In this document: piece by piece, positions 51,225 through 60,034 of the stretch | Layout of the letters: every line of letters starts with the position of its first letter | How positions within the stretch are numbered: position 1 is the first letter of the stretch | Assembly: GCA_963708905.1 (NCBI GenBank) | Contig: CAVPUV010000009.1 | Span: 1-64,000, forward strand | Source: SHZL01 sp963708905 | GTDB lineage: Bacteria > Pseudomonadota > Gammaproteobacteria > Xanthomonadales > SZUA-36 | Reading direction: 5' to 3' | DNA: 64,000 nt | The notes under the pieces: generated by a model | Seen by the model: the letters and a program-made list of their open reading frames with translations, nothing else | What the model was told of the DNA's origin: nothing | The model's database searches: none | Position numbers and translations under genes: made by a program

Positions 51225-51309
51225 TGTAAGCGGACGGAGTTGAAGTGGCGCTACTGGTAAAAGTTTTTCATGAGCCGCAAGGCTTGCTGTATCACGGCGG
51301 CGCGGTTGC

Positions 51310-52251
51310 TTATGCCGTGCTGGCTGATGGTTTCGGCCTCGCTCCAGGCGAAGGCTGTTCATAGAAGCGTTCACGTTTGCCCTCGATCAGTGGAATATAG
51401 GGTTCGATGGCTTTGAGCATGAAGTCGCGGAAGATGCGAATGCGGGCCGTGGTGCGCAGATCGATGTGCGACAACAACCAGAACCCGGTGCGCGGTGATT
51501 CGTAGTCCACCGGCACACGGCACAGCCGCGAGGAAGCATCGCCCAGACCACAAGGCAGCAGGGCAAAACCCAGTCCCTGCCGGCTCATGTTGAAAGCGAT
51601 GTTGAGCGAATTGGCGCGATAACGCACCTGCATTCGAGGAAAGGCGGCTCGCATCCATTCCGGCACCGCATGGCTGCTGTCCAGCCAGGAAATGCCACCA
51701 ACCCTTTCAGGGTTTTTCAGGAACTGCTCATACAGCGGGTGTGAAGCGTACACCGCATAGGCAAAGTCGGCGATGTGGGTGCCGAGGACATTGGGTGGAG
51801 GCGTGTTGGTGCCGCGGAACGCCACGTCTGCAGCGTGCACCGACAGGTCCAGGATGGCTTCCGTGGCGATGACGTCGATGTCGATTTCGGGATAGAGCTG
51901 GGAAAACCGGTTGAGACCCGGCAGCAGCAGGCTCTGGACGCAGGAGTCGGACGAGGTGATGCGCAGCTTCCCGCTCAATTCCTGCCGGTCCACCTGCACC
52001 AGGCGGCCGATGGTCAGGACTTCTTCGGCAATGGTTTCAACGGAGCGCATGACGGATTCACCCACCGGGGTGATCTGCCAGCCGCTGGGCGAGCGGTCAA
52101 ACAGCAGAGCGTTGAGCGCCGCCTCCAGGTTGGTGATGCGACGTGACACCGTGGTCTGGTTTACGCCCAGTTTTTTTGCCGCGGCCGTCAAAGTGCCGCT
52201 GCGCACAATCTCGTAGAGATAGCGCAGATCCTGCCAGTCTATGCCCTGCAT
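51310..52251 (-). CDS. LysR-family transcriptional regulator
   Basis: A 313-residue regulator. The N-terminal HTH is DWQDLRYLYEIVRSGTLTAA, AKKLGVNQTTVSRRITNLEA; the effector domain (LRITSSDSCVQSLLLPGLNR onwards) is of LysR type. ATG 52251 is chosen because MQGIDWQDLRY is the usual start; a longer frame begins at 52317. It probably controls the neighbouring amine-catabolism genes or the divergent small exported protein. Confidence 0.9.
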   Translation of the reverse strand: MQGIDWQDLRYLYEIVRSGTLTAAAKKLGVNQTTVSRRITNLEAALNALLFDRSPSGWQITPVGESVMRSVETIAEEVLTIGRLVQVDRQELSGKLRITSSDSCVQSLLLPGLNRFSQLYPEIDIDVIATEAILDLSVHAADVAFRGTNTPPPNVLGTHIADFAYAVYASHPLYEQFLKNPERVGGISWLDSSHAVPEWMRAAFPRMQVRYRANSLNIAFNMSRQGLGFALLPCGLGDASSRLCRVPVDYESPRTGFWLLSHIDLRTTARIRIFRDFMLKAIEPYIPLIEGKRERFYEQPSPGARPKPSASTA

Positions 52252-52365
52252 AATTGCATATCCAAAATGCGAAAATTTGAATTTACCTGCATCAATGCAG
52301 CCTCTATGGTAGCTCATAAGGAAAGTTCAAACATCAACCGGCTTGAGCAGCCAAGGAGAGTAACC

Positions 52366-52695
52366 ATGATGAATCTGAATCGAACCCTGTTGTGCCTTGC
52401 CATCGGCGTAAGTTTCGTCTCCGCCGCTGGAGCAGATCAATCCACCTCGCAGAAATTCAGCAGTTGCCGTGCCGAGGCCGAGACGGTGTACGGCAACGTC
52501 GATGAACCTGTCCGCGTCCGCCTGGAAGGTGTGCGTAAGGCGGGAACACAACTGCTCCTGCGGGTTTATACAGCCGAAGGTGAGGGCTTAAACGTGCGCT
52601 GCGATGTGGACAGGAAGACCGGTGAGCTGATCGCGCTTACCACCCGCAGCGAACTCAACCCGCCGCCTTTGTTGTCCGACCGCCGCGGCGACTGA
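52366..52695 (+). CDS. Small exported protein
   Basis: A 109-residue protein with signal peptide (LNRTLLCLAIGVSFVSAAGA) and AGGAG ribosome site. The mature part has two cysteines (SSCRAEAETVYG; LNVRCDVDRKTG), probably a disulfide, and a final proline run. No family recognised. It is divergent from the LysR gene. Confidence 0.7.
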   Translation: MMNLNRTLLCLAIGVSFVSAAGADQSTSQKFSSCRAEAETVYGNVDEPVRVRLEGVRKAGTQLLLRVYTAEGEGLNVRCDVDRKTGELIALTTRSELNPPPLLSDRRGD

Positions 52696-52780
52696 GCGTA
52701 CCGGGATCCGGGACAAAGTTTAATGGCGAGAGGTCCTACCGAGCATTTACATCGGCCGGCCCAACGGGCCGGCCGGGTCG

Positions 52781-53098
52781 TCACGTGGTGAGATCAGGAT
52801 CTGACATGACCTGCTTAAAACTTTCCTGCTGCTCCGGCGAGGCTTCCTTCTGATACTTCTCCTTCCACTCGTCGTAGCTCATGCCATAGATATACTCGCG
52901 GGCTTCGTCCATCGAGACTTCGATGGCCCTGGCCCTGGCCGCCGCCACATACCATTTGCTCAGGCAGTTGCGGCAGAATCCCGCAAGGTTCATCAGGTCG
53001 ATGTTCTGCACGTCGCTGCGCTTGTTCAGATGCCCGATCAAGGTCCGCAATACGTCTGCTTCCAGTTCTGTCTGGGTCTGTTTGTCCAATTCAGCCAT
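52781..53098 (-). CDS. DUF1244 family protein
   Basis: A 105-residue small cytosolic protein: VLRTLIGHLNKRSDVQNIDL, MNLAGFCRNCLSKWYVAAAR and GMSYDEWKEKYQKEASPEQQ are the conserved DUF1244 blocks, with the cysteine pair FCRNC. The family is widespread in Proteobacteria and of unknown function. Confidence 0.95.
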   Translation of the reverse strand: MAELDKQTQTELEADVLRTLIGHLNKRSDVQNIDLMNLAGFCRNCLSKWYVAAARARAIEVSMDEAREYIYGMSYDEWKEKYQKEASPEQQESFKQVMSDPDLTT

Positions 53099-53314
53099 GG
53101 TTCACCTGCCTTGCAATACTCCCCTGACATCCAACGCTGTTGTGCTGGTTCAATATTTCGGACCAGCATAAGAACACCTGAAGCTTGGTCGAAAGCGACT
53201 GGTGGTTTTTACTCTGACCCCCAGATTTTACGGCTTTGAACAAGGCGGGTACACCGGTATGTCTTTCAAAACGACACTTGCTCGAAGGTGATGGTCGTCC
53301 GCATTACGTTGAAC

Positions 53315-53737
53315 TCATGTTTCCCAGTACTCGCCGGCGCGGTACGTGCCGAAGTACCAGAGGTATCCTTCCGGATCCGTGACCATGTAGCCCCTGGCTC
53401 CGTATTCCTCGGTCTGCAGTTCTTGCACGACGTGTGCTCCGGCCGCCACGGCTACTTTGTAGTGGGCGTCCGGGTCTGCAACGAAAACGCTGAGCGCTTG
53501 CGAATGACCAACAAGTGCCTTCGGGCTCAGACGATGGTCCTCTGGCTTGGGCGAGCTGATCATGACCACTCCGGTTCCCAGGCTCAATTCCGAGTGCTCA
53601 ACCCGGTTGTCAGGCCCGGGTACAACGAATCTCCTGGTGAAACCGAATGCCCGGCACAACCATTCGATGGCTGCGGGCGCGTCTTCGTAGGTGAGACTCG
53701 GGTAGATGTCAGAAGGACTGCGATAGCTTGAAGGCAT
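53315..53737 (-). CDS. VOC-family protein
   Basis: A 140-residue glyoxalase-like protein starting MPSSYRSPSDIYPSLTYEDA, PAAIEWLCRAFGFTRRFVVP and ending EYGARGYMVTDPEGYLWYFG, the PhnB/YycE-like pattern with the WYFG ending. Start ATG 53737 has GGAGTGGAAC upstream. The gene is bracketed by copies of a TTTGGGGTCAGAGTAAA-type repeat (53206-53226, 53791-53926). Confidence 0.88.
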   Translation of the reverse strand: MPSSYRSPSDIYPSLTYEDAPAAIEWLCRAFGFTRRFVVPGPDNRVEHSELSLGTGVVMISSPKPEDHRLSPKALVGHSQALSVFVADPDAHYKVAVAAGAHVVQELQTEEYGARGYMVTDPEGYLWYFGTYRAGEYWET

Positions 53738-53790
53738 GTTCCACTCCTTTTGGTCGGCTGGATATTTGGGGTCAGGATATTTGGGGTGAT

Positions 53791-53926
53791 ATTTGGGGTC
53801 AGAGTAAAAATTACCAGTCAATTTTGACCGAGCACCAAGAGTTTTTGCACTGGCCCTAAATATTACCCGTAAAAACTCCTGATGTCTGATCGAAATTGGT
53901 TTGCAGTTTTTACTCTGACCCCAAAT
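53791..53926. repeat. Short element with 20-bp inverted ends
   Basis: ATTTGGGGTCAGAGTAAAAA at 53791-53810 and its perfect complement at 53907-53926 bound a 136-bp non-coding segment. A related single end lies at 53206-53226, and three partial copies of GATATTTGGGG stand in a row at 53761-53800. It may be a MITE or REP-type element. Confidence 0.7.
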
Positions 53927-55308
53927 TTCCGGGGCTGGGTGCAGGCGATGAGGCTTGAGCCAACCGCTCATGCTCCCTGATGTGGCGGCCCAGCCAGGCG
54001 TAAGCGGCAACGGCCAGGCCGCAGGTTACTGATGCCGGTGGCCATGAAAATTCCCTCGAGCCCGAAGTAGTAGCGGCCCAGCAGGGCCAGTGGCAGGAAC
54101 AGGAATATCACCCGCGAGGTTGAAATCAGCACGGCGGGCAGGGGCCGGCCCGTGCCATTGAACGCGGCGTTGACCGACATGACGATGCCGTGTGCGCCGT
54201 ACGCCCAGGACACCAACCAGATGTAATGTACTGCCACCTCGCGGATGGTGTCCGATTCGCTGAACAGGCCGCTGATGGGCCGGGCCAGCAGGCTCATGAC
54301 CAGCATCAGGGCAATGCCGTAGGCGAGGCAAAACCGGGTGATAAGCCGGCGGGCTTCGAGCAGGCGCTGGTGCTGGCCGGCGCTGAAGTTCTGGCCGAAA
54401 AAGGGGCTGCTTACGGCCGACAGCGAGTAAAACACCAGCAGGGCAAACGGCTCCATGCGCGCAGCGACGCCAAAACCCGCCACCGCATCCACGCCGTAGA
54501 CGGCGATCATTGCAACGACAATGGCGGATGAAAACGGGATGATGGTATTGGTGATGATGGCCGGGATGCCGATGCTCAACATGTGCCGCCAGGACGCGAG
54601 GATCTGGCGCAATGGCGCCAGCGGCGTGGCAAACACGTTCAGGCGCCTCGCGAGGTAGAGCACGGTTACTACCAGGATGCTCAGGTTGGATACCAGGGTG
54701 GCCAGCGCGGCGCCCTGGACTTCCAGCCGCGGGAAGCCGAACAGCCCAAAAATGAAAATGGGGTCCAGCCCCAGGTTGAGCACGGCCGCCAGGCTGACCA
54801 GGCGCGCCTCCAGCTGGGCGTTGCCGCGGGCGCGCAGGGCCGCCAGGCAGGTCCACAGGCAGGCATCCGAAGGGGCGACCCAGTACCACACCGACATGTA
54901 GCCGCGAATCATCGGCATCAGTTCGGCGGTGGCGCCGAGACGCCTGAACACCGGCTCGATGGTTTGCAGGCCCACCACGCACATGACACCCATGACGAGG
55001 ACAGCCAGCATCGCGCTGTCAGTGGTCAGGCGGCGGGCCAGCGGCTGATCGCGGCGGCCGATGGCCCGTGACACCACCGAGGCCGTGCCGGCTTCAAAAC
55101 CGATGGCGATGCCGTAGATCAGCCAGATGACGGGGAAGGTAAAACTGACCGCGGCCAGCGGCGCATCGCCGAGCCGGGAGATGAAAAACAGGTCCACGGC
55201 CTCGAAGGAAAAAATCGCCACCAGGCCGAGCGAAAAAGCCGTCGCCTGGCGGCGCAGGTGGGCGCCGACCGGCCCAGTGGTGAGGTCTTCACGGGCTGTG
55301 GCCGGCAT
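53910..55308 (-). CDS. MATE-family efflux protein, C-terminal frameshift
   Basis: A 12-helix multidrug/toxic-compound exporter of about 450 residues. Landmarks are LVAIFSFEAVDLFFISRLGD, GIAIGFEAGTASVVSRAIGR, LSIGIPAIITNTIIPFSSAI and SAVSSPFFGQNFSAGQHQRL. Near 54018 the frame changes: as read it ends RPGRCRLRLAGPPHQGA at 53968, while the other frame gives CGLAVAAYAWLGRHIREHER, a normal last helix, ending at 53910 inside the repeat element. A one- or two-base indel is therefore likely. Confidence 0.85.
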
Positions 55309-55317
55309 ACAGCAGGC

Positions 55318-56811
55318 TCAGTCGAACTCCACCCAGGTGGTTTTCAGTTCGGTGTAGTCATGGAATGCGTGGATGGACTTGTCGCGTCCATTGCCACTTT
55401 GCTTGAAGCCGCCAAAGGGCACGGTCATGTCGCCGCCAAAATAATTGTTGATGCCCATGGTGCCGACACGCACGGCGGCCGCCACTTTGTGCGCCGTGTG
55501 GATGTTGCTGCTCCAGACCGCGCCGGCCAGACCATAGATGGAATCATTGGCCATGGCCACCGCTTCTTCGGCATCGTGAAACGTCAACACCGACATCACC
55601 GGGCCGAAGATTTCTTCCTGGGCAACCCGCATCGAGTTGTTCACTGCGGACAAAATGCTGGGCTCATGATAGTAACCGCCGCTGTCATGCAGGCATCTGC
55701 CGCCACCAAACACCAGCCTGGCGCCTTCTTCACAGCCGATTCCGACGTAATCCGCCACCGTACGGAACTGACTTTCGTCGATCATCGGTCCCATGCTGGT
55801 GGCGGGGTCCAGCGGGTCGCCGGGCATCCATTTGCGGGCGCGCTCCACCACCAGCTCGAGAAATTGCTCGTGAATTTTTTCTTCCACGATCAGGCGCGTG
55901 CCGGCAGTACAGGTCTGGCCGCCGTTATAGAACACCGCCGCGGCCGCCATGACGGCGGCTTTTTTCAGGTTGGCATCGGCGAATACGATGTTCGGGCTCT
56001 TGCCCCCCAGTTCCAGGAACACCCGCTTGAGGTTGGACTGACCGGAATATTGCATCAGCAGCTTGCCCACCGCGGTCGAGCCGGTAAAGGTGAGGCCATC
56101 GATATCCATGTGCATGGCGAGGTGTTTCCCCAGGCTGCCGCCCGGTCCGGGCAGCACCTGCAATACGCCGTCGGGCAGCCCGGCTGCGGCGGCCATCGCG
56201 GCAATCCGGATGGCGGTCAGCGGGGTATTGGATGCCGGTTTGAGCACCACCGAATTGCCGGTGGCCAATGCAGGGCCGAGCTTCCATGCCGTGGTCGAAA
56301 GCGGGAAATTCCACGGCACGATGGCGCTGACCACGCCAAGCGGCAAGCGTTGCACCAGGGCCAGGGTTGCAGCCGGGGTCGGCGCGATTTCGTCATAGAC
56401 CTTGTCGATCGCCTCGCCGCTCCAGCGGATCGTGCGCACGGCCGACGGCACATCGACGTTCAACGTATCCGCTATCGGCTTGCCCACGTCCAGGCATTCC
56501 AGCAGGGCCAGTTCCTCGCCGTGCTGTTCGATCAGCTCGGCCCAGCGCACCATGACCATCTTGCGCTCGGACGGCGCCATCTGCGACCACACCCCGCTGG
56601 CAAAGGCTTGGCGGGCGCCGGCCACCGCCAGGTCCGCATCCTCGGGCCCGCAATGGGCCACAGCGGCCAGCGCTTGGCCATTGGCCGGGTTGAACGTGGT
56701 GCGCGTGGCGCCGGACAGCGCATCGACATAGCGCCCGTTGATGAAGGCACGGCCTTCGAAGGCCAGTTTGCCGCTGGCTGCATGCCAGTCGGTTTTGGTT
56801 TTATCGAGCAT
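55318..56811 (-). CDS. Aldehyde dehydrogenase (PuuC/betaine-aldehyde type)
   Basis: A 497-residue NAD(P)-dependent enzyme. The cofactor region is PWNFPLSTTAWKLGPALATG, the glycine motif FTGSTAVGKLLMQYSG, the catalytic glutamate FLELGGKSPNIV and the catalytic cysteine FYNGGQTCTAGTRL. It oxidises amino-aldehydes in putrescine or similar pathways, which fits the PuuB-like oxidase 6 kb away. ATG 56811 is the preferred start. Confidence 0.95.
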   Translation of the reverse strand: MLDKTKTDWHAASGKLAFEGRAFINGRYVDALSGATRTTFNPANGQALAAVAHCGPEDADLAVAGARQAFASGVWSQMAPSERKMVMVRWAELIEQHGEELALLECLDVGKPIADTLNVDVPSAVRTIRWSGEAIDKVYDEIAPTPAATLALVQRLPLGVVSAIVPWNFPLSTTAWKLGPALATGNSVVLKPASNTPLTAIRIAAMAAAAGLPDGVLQVLPGPGGSLGKHLAMHMDIDGLTFTGSTAVGKLLMQYSGQSNLKRVFLELGGKSPNIVFADANLKKAAVMAAAAVFYNGGQTCTAGTRLIVEEKIHEQFLELVVERARKWMPGDPLDPATSMGPMIDESQFRTVADYVGIGCEEGARLVFGGGRCLHDSGGYYHEPSILSAVNNSMRVAQEEIFGPVMSVLTFHDAEEAVAMANDSIYGLAGAVWSSNIHTAHKVAAAVRVGTMGINNYFGGDMTVPFGGFKQSGNGRDKSIHAFHDYTELKTTWVEFD

Positions 56812-56843
56812 GTCCAACCTCGCAGACAGGATAATGAAGGAAG

Positions 56844-56875
56844 CTCTGAATAATGCATCCATGAATCGATCAGAG
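56844..56875. repeat. Intergenic hairpin related to the 13.0-kb array
   Basis: CTCTGA at one end and TCAGAG at the other enclose ATGCAT/ATGAAT arms around CC. Its sequence resembles stem 5 of the 12924-13068 array (CTCTGATAATTCAT...). It lies 30 bp upstream of the aldehyde dehydrogenase start. Confidence 0.55.
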
Positions 56876-57044
56876 TTTTCTGAATGCGTTTGCACAACAC
56901 GCTTTGCCACCTCAGTCTAAACCAATTGCACCAGGCGGGGCGATTGCCGCGCTGAATTTCCGCCCTTGCAACACGCCTGGCTTTGGGTAAAGAATGGTTC
57001 CGGCGCAAGCCAGGCCGTGGTTTTCCATAAAGGAGTTTGTTCCG

Positions 57045-59093
57045 ATGAATTGCACATCCGCCGCACTTGTCCGGGCTATTGTGTTGGTGTTGCTGGTGCC
57101 ACTGCTGGGCGCCTGCGGCGGCGGTGAGCCGCCGGCCGCTGCGTCCCCGGCCGCCGCCGGCAAGCCGGCAGACCTGTTGTTGCTCAACGGCTATGTTTAC
57201 ACCGCCGATGCGCAGCAATCCGTGGCCGGGGCGGTGGCCGTCAACGACGGCTTGATCAGCGCCGTCGGCAGTAGTGCGCAATTGCAGTCACTGCAGGGCC
57301 CGCAAACCAGGGTGATCGACCTGGCCGGCCGCATGCTGATGCCAGGCTTGCACGATTCACACCTGCACATCTTCGGCATCGTTGAACCGGATGTGTGCTC
57401 GCTGCGCAGCCAGCCCATGAGCCTGGAGGACATGGTTCCCTATATTCAGGAATGCATCCAGCGTTATGCGCTGCCCGCCGGCGCGTGGTTGCCGGTGGAT
57501 ATGTGGAATTTTTCCGAGGGCAACCAGGTATCTGCACGACTGCCTTCCCTGCGCGCCGCACTCGATGCCGTTTCCAGCGAACACCCGATTATCCTGTGGG
57601 GCAATGACGGCCACCACGGCGCAGTCAACAGCCGTGCGCTGGCACAGGCCACGGACGCGCAGGGCAACGTGGTGGGTCTGAACGCCGCGACCCTGGCCAC
57701 GGTATTTGCCGACTACAGGGACCTCGTCGGGGTGGATGATGGTGGTGAACCGAACGGTGAGTTGAACGAGCAGGCCAGGGACCTGGTGGGCGCCGGGCCG
57801 CGCCGTGACCCTGCGCAGCTGGGACGCCTGCTGCCGGACATCGGCGCGGTATTGGCGCGCAACGGCATCACCTCGGTGCAGGACGCGTCGCTGGATGTCG
57901 AATACCTGTCTTATTTGCAGGCCTTCGAGGCATCGGGCGGCATGCATTTTCGCATCCAGGTGGCCACGCGGCTGGACCCGATCGACTATCGTGATTCCCT
58001 GACCGGTGAAATTCGCCTGGACGACATGATGGAGATTCTCGAGACCAACCGCGCCGCATTCAGCCATTCGCCTCTGATTCACGCAACCGCCGCCAAAATT
58101 TATGCCGACGGTGTCCTCGAAGGCAATCCCTACGCCGATCCGCCGACCCTGCCCAATGGCGCCATGTTGCAGGCCTACCTGCAGCCGCGCTTTCACTATG
58201 ATCTGGAAAACGGAAAACTGGATGTGCTGGGCTATGTGGATACCGCCAGTGCATTGTGCGCGGAAACACGGGCCAACAAACAGCGCTTCGAGCAGCGCGC
58301 CGCGGTCGAAGCCTTTCGCGCCGAACATGGATTCCATCCGGCGCAATGCGTGATCTCGTATGGCGTGCTGCGTGACAGCGAACCTTTTATCAACAGTTAT
58401 GTGCGCCGTTTAAACGAGGCCGGATTTACCATTCACATTCACGCCATCGGTGACCGCGCGGTGCGGGTTGGCGTCGATGCGCTGGCCCAGGTCATGCAGC
58501 CGGGCAGCGGCAATCCGCTGCGTCACACCATGGCGCACCTGCAGCTGGTTCACCCCGATGACCAGAAGCGCATCGGGCAGATGGGGCTCTATCTGGCCTG
58601 GACTTATGCCTGGGCCCTGACCAATCCGGAATACGACATGACCGTGATGCCCTTCATCGGCGATGTGAACGGCCCCGGGGGGATCTATGACGCGGGCAGC
58701 TATCGCATGCAGAACAGTTATCCGGTGCGCAGCACCATGGAATACGGCGCAGTGCCGGTAGCGGGCAGCGATGCGCCGGTCGATGACCGCTCGCCTCGGC
58801 CCTTCGTCAACATGGCGATCGGTGTGACGCGGCAGGGTCTGGACGGCAAGGTGCTGAACGCGGCGCAGGCCATCGATATTCACCAGATGATCGCAGCCTA
58901 TACCATCAACGGCGCGCGCGCGCTGAACCAGGAAAAGATTACCGGCTCCATTGAAGTGGGCAAGAAAGCGGACCTGGCCGTGCTCGACCGCAATATCGTC
59001 GAGTTGTATGACAGCGGGGATGGTTATGGCATCGCCAGGACGGTGGTTGACCTCACGCTGTTCGAAGGTGAGGTCATTTACTCGAGGAATTGA
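57045..59093 (+). CDS. Lipoprotein amidohydrolase (YtcJ-type)
   Basis: A 682-residue metal-dependent hydrolase. Start ATG 57045 after AAGGAG; the lipobox LLGAC (cysteine at residue 25) marks a lipoprotein. Metal ligands are in MPGLHDSHLHIFG, with further histidines in ILWGNDGHHGAV, FTIHIHAIGDRAV and TMAHLQLVHPDDQ, and the final aspartate region AVPVAGSDAPVDDRSP. Family members deacylate amides or carbamates. It probably acts in the periplasm; substrate unknown. Confidence 0.92.
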   Translation: MNCTSAALVRAIVLVLLVPLLGACGGGEPPAAASPAAAGKPADLLLLNGYVYTADAQQSVAGAVAVNDGLISAVGSSAQLQSLQGPQTRVIDLAGRMLMPGLHDSHLHIFGIVEPDVCSLRSQPMSLEDMVPYIQECIQRYALPAGAWLPVDMWNFSEGNQVSARLPSLRAALDAVSSEHPIILWGNDGHHGAVNSRALAQATDAQGNVVGLNAATLATVFADYRDLVGVDDGGEPNGELNEQARDLVGAGPRRDPAQLGRLLPDIGAVLARNGITSVQDASLDVEYLSYLQAFEASGGMHFRIQVATRLDPIDYRDSLTGEIRLDDMMEILETNRAAFSHSPLIHATAAKIYADGVLEGNPYADPPTLPNGAMLQAYLQPRFHYDLENGKLDVLGYVDTASALCAETRANKQRFEQRAAVEAFRAEHGFHPAQCVISYGVLRDSEPFINSYVRRLNEAGFTIHIHAIGDRAVRVGVDALAQVMQPGSGNPLRHTMAHLQLVHPDDQKRIGQMGLYLAWTYAWALTNPEYDMTVMPFIGDVNGPGGIYDAGSYRMQNSYPVRSTMEYGAVPVAGSDAPVDDRSPRPFVNMAIGVTRQGLDGKVLNAAQAIDIHQMIAAYTINGARALNQEKITGSIEVGKKADLAVLDRNIVELYDSGDGYGIARTVVDLTLFEGEVIYSRN

Positions 59094-59231
59094 TTTCCTG
59101 GCATTACGGTCGGACTTTTCCTTTGCGGTCCTGTTTCCTATCGTTCTATGTTGGCAAGCGCTGGACGCCTTTGCTTCTTTCCGCAGTCCGATGGTTGGTC
59201 ATGTTGTGCCCACGAGGCAGGCACTGCGCAG

Positions 59232-59342
59232 AACCGGGGCGGCGTCAGGCTTTTCCGGGACCGTATGAAACAGGATGTTTCATCCGAGCCCCCAGGGATG
59301 GGTTTACGGCGTGTCCCGGAAAAGCCTGACGCCGCCCCGGTT
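59232..59342. repeat. Long cruciform palindrome with 30-bp perfect arms
   Basis: Arms at 59232-59261 and 59313-59342 are exact reverse complements (starting AACCGGGGCGGCGTCAGG). The 51-nt centre holds ATGAAACA/TGTTTCAT with GGA loop, and a CCC...GGG stem with an AGGGAT loop. It lies between convergent genes (amidohydrolase and AspH-like). Architecture is the same as at 46431-46568: outer stem around inner hairpins. Confidence 0.9.
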
Positions 59343-59381
59343 CGTCAAATAGAAGTGACAGTACAATCCAGAGACCAAGGC

Positions 59382-59975
59382 TCAGGCGGTCTGGCGCTTG
59401 CTTTCGGCGTTGCGCTGCACGCGGCCGAGTTCTTGCGGGGGGAAATAGTCGAAGATGAAGGTGATGCGGTCTTCGGCGCCCTTGTTCATCACACTGTGAT
59501 TTTTCTGGTTGTTGATTTCATAAGCCTGGCCTACCTGCAGCTGGTGCGGCCGCCCGTCGATCATGAAGCGCACGCGCGGGTTGGTGGTGATGGGCACATG
59601 AATGCGGTGGCCGCGGTGGAAGGATGGGTGCGTATCCACATGGGGCGCGATCTTGCCACCTGCGAGCAATTTGGCGGCCATGGCGCGGACGATAGCTCCG
59701 CCCGGCGGATAGTGCCGTTCGATGATGCCGTGCATGACCGGTACGGCGGCAGCGGCCAGCCGGTCCCAGCCCGGTTCCTTGTGGACCTCGATGTCCGGCC
59801 AGACTTCCAGATTGACAAATACCAGCACGATGGACTCGGTCTGGCGATGCACGTCGTATTCCTGTTGACGATACAACTGCTCATGCCAGGCGGCCTCGTC
59901 CTGCGCCAGGATGGCTGCGCGCAGGGCGGTGCTGTCGACCGGTCCCAGTTCTCGCAGACGTGATTCAATATCCAT
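59382..59975 (-). CDS. Aspartyl/asparaginyl beta-hydroxylase-like dioxygenase
   Basis: A 197-residue Fe(II)/2-oxoglutarate enzyme. Iron and cosubstrate positions are visible: GGKIAPHVDTHPSFHRGHRI, HVPITTNPRVRFMIDGRP, and the second histidine in NNQKNHSVMNKGAEDRITFI. The N-terminal half precedes with LEVWPDIEVHKEPGWDRLA. It may hydroxylate a peptide or amino acid; substrate unknown. It stands 59 bp after the TonB receptor in the same orientation. Confidence 0.9.
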   Translation of the reverse strand: MDIESRLRELGPVDSTALRAAILAQDEAAWHEQLYRQQEYDVHRQTESIVLVFVNLEVWPDIEVHKEPGWDRLAAAAVPVMHGIIERHYPPGGAIVRAMAAKLLAGGKIAPHVDTHPSFHRGHRIHVPITTNPRVRFMIDGRPHQLQVGQAYEINNQKNHSVMNKGAEDRITFIFDYFPPQELGRVQRNAESKRQTA

Positions 59976-60034
59976 GATCGCATGAGTCAGGAAGCCATTT
60001 CTTTATCAAAATGGCTCCTTGACTCCGTTCGACC

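Noticed and set aside
50070..51374. 434-codon minus-strand frame
   Set aside because: Antisense to the MTHFR-like gene and part of the PuuB-like gene; no family pattern.
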